Source of the DNA: CAIWHR01 sp963809965
Lineage (GTDB): Bacteria > Pseudomonadota > Gammaproteobacteria > Burkholderiales > Casimicrobiaceae
Length of the DNA: 64,000 nt
Reading direction: 5' to 3'
Assembly (NCBI GenBank): GCA_963809965.1
Contig: CAWELU010000010.1
Location: 1-64,000 of the forward strand
The translations under genes and the position numbers were made by a program. The stretch's first letter is position 1. Each line of letters opens with the position of its first letter. Below are positions 26,758 through 36,381 of the stretch, piece after piece. The notes under the pieces were generated by a model. It was not told where the DNA came from. It searched no databases and saw only the letters and a program-made list of their open reading frames with translations.

Positions 26758-27546
26758 ATGCTAAAGATCGGAATCTCCGCCTGTTTCTTCCACGAGGATC
26801 GGGAACGCCCGATCTTCAAGGGAATGACCCTACAGTACATCGAGCAGAACGTCGCGCACTGGCTCATGCAGCGCGACGTGCTGGCGTTCATGGTGCCCTC
26901 GCCGGAAGGAAGCACGCGGCGACCGGGCAGCAGGGCGACCGTGGCCGCGTACGCGGAGGAACTCGATGGTCTGGTGCTGATGGGTGGGTCAGACGTTTGT
27001 CCGGAGACGTACGGCGAGAAGGCAATCAGGCCCGAGTGGAACGGCGACCGGATCCGCGACGACTACGAGATCGCCCTGCTGCGCGCATTCATGGCGCTGC
27101 GCAAGCCCGTGCTGGGCGTGTGCCGCGGGGCGCAGGTGATCAACGTCGCGCAGGGCGGGACGCTGTACCAGGATCTCGCCACGCAGGTGCCGCATGCGCT
27201 CAATCACCGCAATTGGGCGATTTATGCGGAGAACTGCCACGCGACGTCGTTCGTGCCGGGAGCAACACTCGCCCGGCTGTATCCGGGCGTCAGCGTGGTC
27301 AAGACCAACTCGATCCACCATCAGGCAATCCGACAGCTCGGGCGCGATCTGGTCGTCGAAGCCTGGTCGGAGCCCGACCGCATCGTCGAGGCGATCCGGC
27401 ACACGGGCGCCGGCTACGTGTTCGCCGTGCAATGGCACCCCGAGTTCCACGCACCGGACGACCCCTCGTTCCTCGACGACACGCCGATCCTCGACGATTT
27501 TCTCGCCGCCGCCGCGCAACACAAGGACGCGGCGTACGCCGTATGA
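26758..27546 (+). CDS. gamma-glutamyl-amide hydrolase, class I glutamine amidotransferase-like (PuuD family), 262 aa
   Basis: Family members cleave gamma-glutamyl-GABA and related amides to release glutamate. The nucleophile cysteine is in GVCRGAQVINVAQGG, and the His-Glu pair is in QWHPEFHA. GLVLMGGSDVCPETYG and KTNSIHHQAI are also typical. Length fits PuuD. It comes after the REP-like repeats and before the aldehyde dehydrogenase. In this cluster it would remove the glutamyl protecting group in the final step. Confidence 0.85.
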   Translation: MLKIGISACFFHEDRERPIFKGMTLQYIEQNVAHWLMQRDVLAFMVPSPEGSTRRPGSRATVAAYAEELDGLVLMGGSDVCPETYGEKAIRPEWNGDRIRDDYEIALLRAFMALRKPVLGVCRGAQVINVAQGGTLYQDLATQVPHALNHRNWAIYAENCHATSFVPGATLARLYPGVSVVKTNSIHHQAIRQLGRDLVVEAWSEPDRIVEAIRHTGAGYVFAVQWHPEFHAPDDPSFLDDTPILDDFLAAAAQHKDAAYAV

Positions 27547-27559
27547 ACCGGGAGTGCGC

Positions 27560-28931
27560 ATGAAGATCACCAATCCCGCGACCGGCGCCGTCATCGCCGA
27601 CGTCGCCGCCGACAATGCCGCGGCGGTCCGTCGCAAGTACGAAGTCGCGCGCGCCGGTCAGGCCCGGTGGACGAAGGTGCCGATCCGCAAGCGCCTCGAC
27701 GCGATCGTGAAGTTCCGCGAGCGGATCGTCGCGATGCACGAGACACTCGCGCGAACGTTGACGCACGAGGTCGGCAAGCCCATCCGCCAGTCGCGCAACG
27801 AGCTCGATGGAGCTGCTCGCGCGGCTCGATTTCTTCGTCGCGGAATCTGCGCGCGTCCTGCGCGACGAGAAGGTCTTCGCCGACGCCACGCAAAAGCTCG
27901 AGGAGCGGATCACGCACGAGCCGCTCGGCGTCGTCGCCAACATTTCGGCGTGGAACTACCCGTACTTCGTGGGCAGCAACGTGTTCGTGCCGGCGCTCGT
28001 TGCCGGCAACGCGGTCCTTTACAAGCCCTCGGAATTCGCGACGCTGACCGGCCTCAACATCGCCGAAATGCTGCACGAGGCTGGCATACCGCGTGACGCG
28101 TTCGTCCCGGTGGTGGGCGACGGCGCCACCGGAGCCGCCCTGTTGCGCCAGCCGGTCGATGGCGTTTTCTTCACCGGATCCTACGCGACCGGGGCGAAGA
28201 TCGCCGCCGCCGCCGGCCGCCGGATGATCAAGGCGCAGCTCGAGTTGGGGGGCAAGGACCCCGTCTACGTCTGCGAGGACGTCGACATCAAGGCGGCGGC
28301 GGCCGGTATCGCCGACGGCGCGTTCTACAACACCGGACAGTCGTGCTGTTCCGTCGAACGCATCTACGTCCATGAGGCGGTCCACGACGCCTTCGTCGCC
28401 GCCTTCGTCGCCGAGGTGAAGGGCTTCCGGATCGGCGACCCGATGGACGAGGCCACCTACATCGGCGCGATCACGCGGCGGGCGCAACTCGACGTGCTGA
28501 AAAAGCAGGTCGCCGACGCCAAGCGCAAAGGCGCAAAGCTCCTACTTGGAGGCTCCGTCATCCGCGGGAAGGGCAACTGGTTCGAGCCGACCATTCTTGC
28601 CGACGTCGACCATTCGATGGCGCTGATGCGGGACGAGAGCTTCGGCCCGATCATCGGCATCCAGGCGGTGGCCGACGATGCGGCGGCCGTCGACTTGATG
28701 AACGACACCGAGTATGGGCTGACCGCCGGCGTTTACACCCACGATGAACGACGTGCCCGGAGGATTCTCGGCCAGGTCCACACCGGCAGCGTCTACTGGA
28801 ATTGCTGCGACCGCGTGAGCCCGCGTCTGCCGTGGTCGGGCCTGAAGCACTCGGGCATGGGCCTGACGCTGTCGACGCAAGGCATCCAGACGTTCACCCG
28901 ACCCAAGGCCTGGCACTTGCGCAGCGCGTGA
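27560..28931 (+). CDS. NAD(P)+ aldehyde dehydrogenase, one frameshift
   Basis: It oxidises an aldehyde to the acid. ISAWNYPYFVGSNVFVPAL, KPSEFATLTG, the catalytic glutamate in QLELGGKDPVYV and the nucleophile cysteine in NTGQSCCSVERIYV are all visible, as is the C-terminal PWSGLKHSGMG. The span of 1372 nt is 3n+1, with one extra G near 27810 (GATGAGCTG read as GATGGAGCTG) restoring NELDELLARLDFF. The stop lies 21 bases from the convergent folD stop. In context it acts on a gamma-glutamyl-amino aldehyde. Confidence 0.9.
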
Positions 28932-28952
28932 GCGGCACGGAACGCCGTTGCG

Positions 28953-29814
28953 TTAGCGGCGCCGTTCCTGCAGTTCGGCTGCGCGCAGCGTGTTGGCGAG
29001 CAGCGTCGCGATCGTCATCGGGCCCACGCCCCCCGGAACCGGCGTGATCCACGAAGCCCGCGCCTTGGCCGCCTCGAAATCGACGTCTCCGCAGAGCGTG
29101 CCGTCGGCCCCGCGGTTGACGCCGACATCGATGACCATCGCGCCCTCCTTGATCCAGTCGCCCTGAACGAACCGGGCCTTGCCGATGCCGGCAACCACGA
29201 TGTCCGCCTGCCGGACGAGGCCCGGGAGGTCACGCGTCTTCGAGTGGCAGACCGTCACCGTGCAGCGCTCGATCAGCAACTCGAGCGCCATCGGGCGGCC
29301 CACGATGTTCGACTGGCCGATCACGACCGCGTGCTTGCCCACGAGATCCTGGCCGGTGTCCTTCAGGAGCGTCATGCATCCATAGGGAGTGCACGGCCGC
29401 AGCAGCGGGCGCTTCAACACGAGCCGGCCGATGTTGTACGGATGAAAGCCGTCGACGTCCTTCAGCGGGTCGATGCGCTCGGTGACCAGCGCCTCGTCGA
29501 CGTGCGCGGGAAGCGGCAGCTGAACGAGAATGCCGTGGACCAGCGGGATCGCGGTTCAGCGTGTCGATGAGGGCGATGAGATCGCCCTGCGGCGTTGTTG
29601 CCGGAAGGTCGTAGGCGATGGACCGCATTCCGGCAGCTTCCGTCGTTCGCCGCTTGTTGCGCACGTAGACCTGCGAGGCCGGATTCTCGCCGACGAGCAC
29701 GACGGCAAGCCCCGGCTGGCGCCGGCCCTCCGCCAGACGAGCGGCGACCTGGTGACCGATTTCGCTGGTCAACCGTGCCGCACGGGCCTTGCCGTCGATG
29801 ACCTGGGCCGTCAT
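28953..29814 (-). CDS. folD: bifunctional methylenetetrahydrofolate dehydrogenase/cyclohydrolase, one frameshift
   Basis: It interconverts 5,10-methylene- and 10-formyl-tetrahydrofolate. VLVGENPASQVYVRNK carries the active-site Tyr and Lys, and VDGFHPYNIGRL, PCTPYGCM, VVIGQSNIVGRPMALELL and ITPVPGGVGPMTIATLL are the family signatures. The span of 862 nt is 3n+1, with one extra base near 29545 between LNRDPA and VHGILVQLPLP. The gene is monocistronic or coupled with the HAD gene downstream of its start side. Confidence 0.95.
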
Positions 29815-29817
29815 GGG

Positions 29818-30489
29818 TCAGCCGATCTGCAGCACCGGCCAGCCCATGTGCCGCGCGTGGGCGGCCAGGACGGGGTCGGCATTGACGGCGACCGGGCGGC
29901 TCACGTGCGAGAGGAGCGGCAAGTCGTTGAGCGAATCGCAATAGGCGTAGGTCTCGCGAAAATCGGCGAGCCGGCGGCCGCGCGCGGCGAGCCACGCCAT
30001 GAGACGCTCGACCTTGCCCTCGCGCAGGTTGGCGATGCCGGCCGCGCGGCCCGTATAGCGGCCATCGACGCATTCGGCGTCGGTCGCGATCACGTCGGTG
30101 ATACCGAACTCGGCGGCGATCGGCTCGGCGAGAAACCGGATCACTGCCGTCGTCAGGACCACGAGGTCACCCGCGTCGCGATGGCGATCGACCAGTGCGC
30201 GCGCCGCACCGGGAATGCGCGGCCGGATCCGGGACGCGACGAAGCGCTCGCGATGTCGCTCCAGTTCCGGGCCATCGAGCCGGGTGAGCGTGGACAGATA
30301 GAACTCGGTGAACTCCGCGGCGCCCGCCTCGCCGCGATTGAATCGCGCGATCAGGTCGTGGTTCGCCGCGTCGTACTGGCGCCGATCGAGCACGCCCTCG
30401 TCGATCAGGAACGCGACCCACTGCTCGTCACTGTCGTGAGGGAGCAGCGTGTGATCGAGGTCGAACAGCGCGAGGACGTCCGCAGGCAT
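29818..30489 (-). CDS. HAD-superfamily (SerB-like, subfamily IB) phosphatase, 223 aa
   Basis: The nucleophile motif LFDLDHTLLPHDSD gives a DxD pair, motif II is VVLTTAVIRFLAEP, and motif III/IV lies in REGKVERL and YCDSLNDLPLL. These match the HAD-IB group, which includes phosphoserine-phosphatase-like enzymes. Length fits. I chose the ATG at 30489 because it directly precedes the first motif. It is divergent from the Nudix gene with only 15 bases between starts. The substrate is not evident. Confidence 0.9.
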   Translation of the reverse strand: MPADVLALFDLDHTLLPHDSDEQWVAFLIDEGVLDRRQYDAANHDLIARFNRGEAGAAEFTEFYLSTLTRLDGPELERHRERFVASRIRPRIPGAARALVDRHRDAGDLVVLTTAVIRFLAEPIAAEFGITDVIATDAECVDGRYTGRAAGIANLREGKVERLMAWLAARGRRLADFRETYAYCDSLNDLPLLSHVSRPVAVNADPVLAAHARHMGWPVLQIG

Positions 30490-30504
30490 GAAGGGCGAGG
30501 TGAC

Positions 30505-31413
30505 ATGCAGGACCCGGACTACAATGGCCGGGTGATCCCAGCTGCGATTGTAACGGCGATTGTCGAACGACTCACGCGCGAACTCGCACCGCCGCGCCGC
30601 CGCTATCGGCCGCTGTGGGTCGGGCGCAACAGCATCGGTTGGCTCGACGACGCGCGCGCGTCGCGCATTGCCGGGTTCGGCGACGTGTTCGACGTGCGGG
30701 ACGACGGGATCCTGCTGCAGCCCGGCCTGAATGATGCAGCCGCGGCTACCGCGGCTTTCGACCGCGTGGCACGCGCGCTCGCCGCCGAAAACCGGCTGAC
30801 CGCCTGGCGCGACGAGCGTTACCCCGTTGTCTCGGCCTTCGGCGCCGAGCCCTTTTTCCTGCTCGAGCGCGCGGCCGCCCGTTTCTTCGGCATCCACACC
30901 TATGCGGCACACGTGAACGGCCTCGTCCGCCAGGCAAGCGGCATGGCTATATGGTTCGCGCGGCGCAGTCCGGCGAAGGCGATCGATCCCGGATTGCTCG
31001 ACAATCTCGTCGGAGGCGGCATCGCGGTCGGGCAGTCGATCGCAACCACCGTGGTCAAGGAAGCCTGGGAGGAGGCCGGGATCGCGGGAGAGCTCGCGCG
31101 CCAGGCGCAACCTGCGGGATCGGTCGAGATCCGGCGCGAGCAGCCCGACGGCCTGCAGCGCGAAACGATCTACGTCCACGATCTGTGGCTCCCCGCCGAT
31201 TTCGTCCCGGCCGGCCAGGATGGCGAGGCGGTTGCCCATCGCCTCGTCAGTTTGCCCGAGGCCGCGCTGCTGATCGCGAATGCGTCCGGACCCGACGTTG
31301 TCACCGCCGATGCGAGCCTCGTTGTCCTTGATTGCCTGCTCCGCCACGAGGCGATCGAGCCGGGCGGGCGCGATTACGCGTTGCTGGAAGCGCTGCGGCG
31401 CGGGACGACCTAA
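30505..31413 (+). CDS. Nudix hydrolase with N-terminal DUF4743 domain, 302 aa
   Basis: The Nudix box is visible as GGGIAVGQSIATTVVKEAWE followed by EAGI, the metal-binding helix that cleaves nucleoside-diphosphate-linked compounds. The N-terminal ~120 residues (RYRPLWVGRNSIGWLDDARA) are the DUF4743 domain seen in proteins annotated as thiamine-pyrophosphokinase-related Nudix hydrolases. The ATG at 30505 follows GGGCGAGG; a GTG at 30532 is the alternative. The frame is intact. A 204-base stretch without a gene follows. Confidence 0.85.
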   Translation: MQDPDYNGRVIPAAIVTAIVERLTRELAPPRRRYRPLWVGRNSIGWLDDARASRIAGFGDVFDVRDDGILLQPGLNDAAAATAAFDRVARALAAENRLTAWRDERYPVVSAFGAEPFFLLERAAARFFGIHTYAAHVNGLVRQASGMAIWFARRSPAKAIDPGLLDNLVGGGIAVGQSIATTVVKEAWEEAGIAGELARQAQPAGSVEIRREQPDGLQRETIYVHDLWLPADFVPAGQDGEAVAHRLVSLPEAALLIANASGPDVVTADASLVVLDCLLRHEAIEPGGRDYALLEALRRGTT

Positions 31414-31617
31414 CGCACACCGCCGCCATCTGCGTGAGGACGTTGAGGCCCTGCGCACCTTCCCATGTATCGAAACAACGGTGCACAGCGCGCTCGCGAC
31501 CACACCGCGCGTGGGCAAACGCCTGACGATCCAGGGCAGCGGCCAGAAACGGCGCATGGTCCCAAGTCTGACCGCGCGCATCTTGCGAGTGGCCTGTCGC
31601 GCCGCGTGCGGGCGGCG

Positions 31618-32771
31618 TCACGCCGCCGCGCGCGCCGTCGCCGCCGATGCCGGACTAACCTCTCGGATCCCCATTTCGCGCAGGGTGTCGCGCACCGCGT
31701 TGACCGCGTGGCGGAGCTCATCTGGCCCGATCGCGCCGATGCATCCGACCCGGAACGTCTCGACTTGCGTAAGCTTGCCGGGATAGAGGATGAATCCCTT
31801 GTCGCGAACCCGCGCGTAGAAGTCCTGGAACGTGTACGCCGGGTCCGGCGGCGCGTGGAAGGTGACGATGATCGGCGCCTGGATTTCCGGCCGGAGAAAC
31901 ACCCGGAAGCCCAGCTCGGCCATTCCATCGACAAGGGTTTCGCAATTCTTCGCATACCGCGCGAGCCGCGCCGGCTGCCCACCCTCGGCCACGAGCTGGT
32001 CCAGCGCCGCGTTCAACGCGACGACGACGTGCGTCGGCGGCGTATAGCGCCACTGTGTCGTCTTCTCCATGTACGTCCACTGGTCGTAAAGGTCGAGCGA
32101 CAGCGACGTTGAATGCCCGGCGCAGTTCTCGAGCACGCGTCGACGCACGAAAACGAAGCCCATTCCCGGCGGCCCCTCGACGCATTTGCCCGACGCGGCG
32201 ATCAATGCGTCGAACGGTGTCGTCGCGGGCATCGATGCCGATGGCGGCGAACGAACTCATCGCATCGACGATCAGGCTGCGTCCGTGGCGCGCGACGACG
32301 GAGGCGATCTCGGGCAGCGGGTTCAGGATCCCCGTCGACGTCTCGCAATGGATCAGACCGACGTGCGAGATCGACGAATCGGCCGCGAGAAGCCGGTCGA
32401 CGTCCTGCGGCGTCGTGGGCGTGTCCTCCGCGGTCTCGAAGGTCGAAAGCCGCCGGCCCATCATCCGCACGAGCTTCGCCATCCGCGTGCCATAGGCCCC
32501 GTTGACGAGCACCAGCACGTGCCCGTCAGCGCGGCACCAGCGTGTTGACCGCCGCCTCGACGGAAAACGTTCCGCTGCCCTGCATCGGCACGCAGACATG
32601 GCTGTCCTGACCGTTGATGACCGCGAGGAGCTTGCGCCGTACGTCGGCGGTGACCGCATTGAACGCCGCGTCCCACGAGCCCCAGTCGCGGAGCATCGCG
32701 GCCTTGGTCGGCAGCGATGTCGTCAGCGGGCCCGGCGTCAGCAGGATCGGGTCGCGGGAGAACAGGCTCAT
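31618..32771 (-). CDS. phnW: 2-aminoethylphosphonate:pyruvate transaminase, two frameshifts
   Basis: It converts 2-aminoethylphosphonate and pyruvate to phosphonoacetaldehyde and alanine. The start MSLFSRDPILLTPGPLTTS and AAMLRDWGSWDAAFNAVTAD are diagnostic for PhnW among class V transaminases. DAMSSFAAI and the PLP lysine in AASGKCVEGPPGMGF follow, then the C-terminal YPGKLTQVETFRVGCIGAI. The span of 1154 nt is 3n+2, consistent with two extra bases near 32533 and 32235. It is divergent from the GntR regulator across about 100 bases holding a palindromic operator. Confidence 0.86.
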
Positions 32772-32839
32772 CGTGGGCTCCTCGGGCGGCGGCGGGACCT
32801 TGCCGCATGGCGCGGACCTGACCGCGGTCACGCTATTGC

Positions 32840-32855
32840 AGATTGTTGACAATCT
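32840..32855. promoter_or_regulatory. 16-bp palindromic operator of GntR/FadR type
   Basis: AGATTGT-TG-ACAATCT is a perfect palindrome between phnW (minus) and the GntR regulator (plus). FadR-type regulators of the GntR family bind TTGT-N2-ACAA-like sites, which this contains. It also includes TTGACA, which could be a -35 box for the rightward promoter. Binding would therefore repress both directions. Confidence 0.6.
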
Positions 32856-32881
32856 ACACCCAACCGGGTTCAATGGGCAAC

Positions 32882-33681
32882 ATGCTGAAACCGTCTCCAC
32901 GGAGCAGCGGGCGTGCCGCGCCCCTGGCCCGACCCGTCCCCGTGGCGACGTCCGGCTCCCGAGGCCACGCGCGCGGCGCCATCGCGCTCGTGCAATCGAG
33001 CTCGCTGCCGATGCTGGTCCAGAAGGAGCTCGAGCGGATGATCCTGGCCGGGGAGCTTCCGGCCGGCAGCAAGCTCAACGAAGCGGCGATCGCCGCGCGC
33101 CTCGGTGTCTCGCGCGGGCCCGTACGCGAAGCCTTCCGCGCGCTCGAGGAGTCCGGCCTCGTCCGCCTCGAAAAGAACCGCGGCGTCTTCGTGCGCCAGA
33201 TCCCGGTCGAGGAAGCCGACGAAATCTACGAGTTGCGCGCCGTGCTCGACGAGTTCGTCGGCCGGCGTCTCGCGCAAACGGCCACCCCGGACGCGCTGCG
33301 CGACTTGCGGACCCGCGTCGAGCGGATGGAGCGAGCCGCCGCGAGAGGCGATGTCGAAGCCTACCTCGCCGCGAACGTCGATTTCCACGACCGGATGGTC
33401 GAGCTCGCCGGCAATGCCAAGCTGCTCGGCACCTATCGGCGCCTCGTCAACGAGCTGCACCTTTTTCGGCACACGACGCTCGCGCAGAGCGGCGCCCTGC
33501 CCATATCCACGCGCGAACATCGCGAGATCGTCGACCGGATCGCCGCGGGGAAGCCGGCCGCTGCCGGCCGTGCGCTCTACGACCACGTGATGGCGAGCCG
33601 CGAACGCATGCACCGGAGCCGCGCGGCCGTCGGCCGGCCGCGCCATACCCTGCTCGTCCGCCATCGAGGAAACCGCGTTGA
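32882..33681 (+). CDS. GntR-family (FadR/FCD) regulator of the phosphonate genes
   Basis: The winged helix is clear: LVQKELERMILAGELPAGSK, LNEAAIAARLGVSRGPVREA and FRALEESGLVRLEKNRGVFV. The FCD ligand domain follows, with its metal-binding pattern (ELRAVLDEFVGRRL, NVDFHDRMVELAGN, then REHREIVDRI). The start may be the ATG at 32873 or 32882. The last ~20 residues need a frame change near 33615 to end at the TGA (33679-33681) that overlaps the TTG of phnA. The regulator is placed to sense a phosphonate intermediate. Confidence 0.8.
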
Positions 33682-34907
33682 CCCCCCCTGCCCTCACCGT
33701 GAACGGCCGCACCTACCATTGGCCGCAGCGGCCGCTCGTCGTCGTCTGTTGCGACGGCTGCGAGCCCGAGTACATCAACCAGGCGATCGCCACGGGGCGC
33801 GCCCCTTATCTCGCCGCGCTGCGCGAGACGGGCACCTGCCTTACCGCGGATTGCGTGGTGCCCTCGTTCACCAATCCCAACAATCTGTCGATCGTCACCG
33901 GCGCCCCACCGGCGGTCCATGGCATCTGCGGCAATTACTTCTGGGATCCCGACGCCGGCGCCGAAGTGATGATGAACGACCCGAAGTACCTCCGCGCGGG
34001 AACGCTCCTCGCGGCGTTCGCACGAGGCCGGAGCGAAGGTCGCCGTGGTCACGGCGAAGGACAAGCTGCGCGCGCTGCTCGGCCACGGCTTGGCCGGCAT
34101 CTGCTTTTCGGCGGAAAAGGCCGACGCAGGCCACCGTCGAATCGAACGGCATCGGCGCCGTCCCGGCGATGGTGGGCATGCCGGTGCCGTCGGTCTACAG
34201 TGCGGCGCTCTCGGAATTCGTGTTCGCCGCGGGGGTGAAGCTGCTGGAACGCGAACGCCCCGACGTCATGTATCTATCGACGACCGACTACGTCCAGCAC
34301 AAGGCGGCGCCCGGCGTGGGTGCGGCCAACGATTTCTACGCAATGATGGACGCTTACCTGCGGGAGCTCGATGCGCGGGGTGCGACGGTCGTCGTCACGG
34401 CAGACCACGGAATGAACGCCAAGACCGACGCGTTCGGCCGTCCGAACATCGTCTTCTTGCAGGACATACTGGACCGCGCTTTCGCGGCGGGAACGACGCG
34501 CGTGATCCTCCCGATCACGGATCCCTATGTCGTCCATCACGGAGCGCTCGGCTCGTTCGCGACGGTCTACCTTTCCTCGCCTGTCGCCAGCGGCAGAGGC
34601 CGCCGCCCGGATCGCGTCGCTGCCCGGCATCGACCTCGTGCTCGAACGCGCTGAGGCCGCCATGCGTTTCGAGCTGCCGCCCGATCGCATCGGCGATCTC
34701 GTCGTCATCGCCGAGCGTCTCACGGTGATCGGAACCTCGCGCGACCGGCACGACCTGACGGGTCTGGACGTGCCGTTGCGCTCGCATGGCGGCATTTCGG
34801 AGCAGCAGGTTCCCCTGATCGCGAATCGCGCGGCCGATGCACTCCCGGCCGCCCGCCGCTGGCGCAACTTCGACGCGTTCGACCTTGCGCTCAACCTGCT
34901 GCAGTGA
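33678..34907 (+). CDS. phnA: phosphonoacetate hydrolase, three frameshifts
   Basis: It cleaves the C-P bond of phosphonoacetate to acetate and phosphate and belongs to the alkaline-phosphatase superfamily. Metal ligands and the nucleophile are visible: the first Asp in VVCCDGCEPEYIN, the Thr in VPSFTNPNNLSIVTGAPP, then YLSTTDYVQHKAAPG and the VTADHGMNAK pair. The start is a TTG that overlaps the regulator stop. Extra bases near 34025, 34127 and 34588 cancel out in length, giving about 408 aa, as expected. It ends FDAFDLALNLLQ 13 bases before phnY. Confidence 0.9.
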
Positions 34908-34920
34908 CCGGGGCACGGCG

Positions 34921-36381
34921 ATGAACATGATGACGGAGTTGAAGGACGTGCGGCATGGCCACGTGCTGCGCGAGAAGATGCGCATCGCGGGCGCGATGGT
35001 CGGCGGCGATCGCACCATCGACGTCTTCAATCCGTATACCGGCGCCGTGGTCGGGACCGTGCCGAAGGCGACGGCAGAAGAAGTTCGCCGTGCGCTCGCG
35101 ATCGCGAAGGGCTACCGGTCGAAGCTCACGCGCCACGATCGCTATCGGATCCTCCACCGCGCCGCAGAGATGATCGCGAGCCGCAATGGAGAGATCTCGG
35201 ACCTGATCACGGCCGAGTGCGGCATCTGCAAGAAGGACTCGCTCTACGAGGTCGGCCGAGCCTGTGACGTCTTCGTCTTCGCCGGCAATGCCGCGCTCGT
35301 CGACGACGGCCAGGTCTTCTCGTGCGACCTGACGCCGCACGGCAAGGCGCGCAAGGTATACACGATGCGCGAGCCCTTGCTGGGCGCGATCGCGGCGATC
35401 ACGCCGTTCAATCACCCGCTGAACCAGGTCGTCCACAAGGTCGCCCCGGCGATCGCGACCAACAACCGGATGGTGTTGAAGCCGGCGGAAAAGACGCCGC
35501 TTACCGCGCTGCTGCTCGCCGACCTGCTGTACGAAGCGGGCTTGCCGCCCGAGATGTTCTCCGTCGTCACCGGCGATCCGCGCGAGATCGCCGACGAGCT
35601 CTTGACCAACGCCGACATCGATCTCGTCACGTTCACCGGCGGCGTGGCGATCGGCAAGTCCATCGCCGCCAAGGCAGTGTACAAGCGGCAGGTGCTCGAG
35701 CTGGGCGGCAACGACCCGATCATCGTGCTCGAGGATGCCGATCTCGACGAGGCCGCCACGCTGGCGGCCGCTGGCTCGTACCGGAACTCGGGCCAACGCT
35801 GCACGGCGATCAAGCGTATGCTCGTGCACGAGGCCGTTGCGGCACGTTTCGTCGAGCTACTGGTCGCGCGGACGAAGGCCTGGACCTACGGAGATCCGAT
35901 GGACCCGCAGGTGGACATGGGCACGGTGATCGACGAAGCCGCCGCGGTGTCGTTCGAGCGCAAGGTCAACGAGGCGGTCGCCCTGGGCGCCAGGCTCCTT
36001 CATGGTAACGTTCGCCGAGGAGCGCTGTATGCGCCGACGGTCGTCGACGGCGTGACGCCCGAGATGCCGCTGGTCAAGTACGAGACGTTCGGTCCCGTCT
36101 CGCCGGTGATCCGCTTCAGGGACGTGGACGATGCGATCAGGATCGCCAACGGCACCGACTACGGACTGTCGTCCGCGGTCTGCACCAATCGGCTCGACTA
36201 TGTGACGAAACTCGTCCGCGAGCTCAATGTCGGCAGCGTGAACGTCCGCGAGGTGCCGGGCTACCGGCTCGAGTTGACGCCGTTCGGCGGCATCAAGGAT
36301 TCCGGGCTGGGCTACAAGGAAGGCGTGCAGGAGGCGATGAAGAGCTTTACCAACACCAAGACGTACTCGCTGCCCTGGTGA
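34921..36381 (+). CDS. phnY: phosphonoacetaldehyde dehydrogenase, 486 aa
   Basis: It oxidises phosphonoacetaldehyde to phosphonoacetate with NAD+. It is an aldehyde dehydrogenase with AAITPFNHPLNQVVHKVAPA, KPAEKTPLTA, the catalytic glutamate in VLELGGNDPIIV, the cysteine in SGQRCTAIKRMLV and a C-terminal PFGGIKDSGLGYKEGV. The HPLN-VVHK pattern and position between phnA and the PbfA-like gene favour PhnY over a generic enzyme. The frame is intact. Its stop overlaps the next GTG as GTGA. Confidence 0.9.
   Translation: MNMMTELKDVRHGHVLREKMRIAGAMVGGDRTIDVFNPYTGAVVGTVPKATAEEVRRALAIAKGYRSKLTRHDRYRILHRAAEMIASRNGEISDLITAECGICKKDSLYEVGRACDVFVFAGNAALVDDGQVFSCDLTPHGKARKVYTMREPLLGAIAAITPFNHPLNQVVHKVAPAIATNNRMVLKPAEKTPLTALLLADLLYEAGLPPEMFSVVTGDPREIADELLTNADIDLVTFTGGVAIGKSIAAKAVYKRQVLELGGNDPIIVLEDADLDEAATLAAAGSYRNSGQRCTAIKRMLVHEAVAARFVELLVARTKAWTYGDPMDPQVDMGTVIDEAAAVSFERKVNEAVALGARLLHGNVRRGALYAPTVVDGVTPEMPLVKYETFGPVSPVIRFRDVDDAIRIANGTDYGLSSAVCTNRLDYVTKLVRELNVGSVNVREVPGYRLELTPFGGIKDSGLGYKEGVQEAMKSFTNTKTYSLPW

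Noticed and set aside
24050..28931. Standard Puu putrescine pathway
   Set aside because: No PuuB-type amine oxidase or PuuP permease is present, and an iron alcohol dehydrogenase takes the second position.
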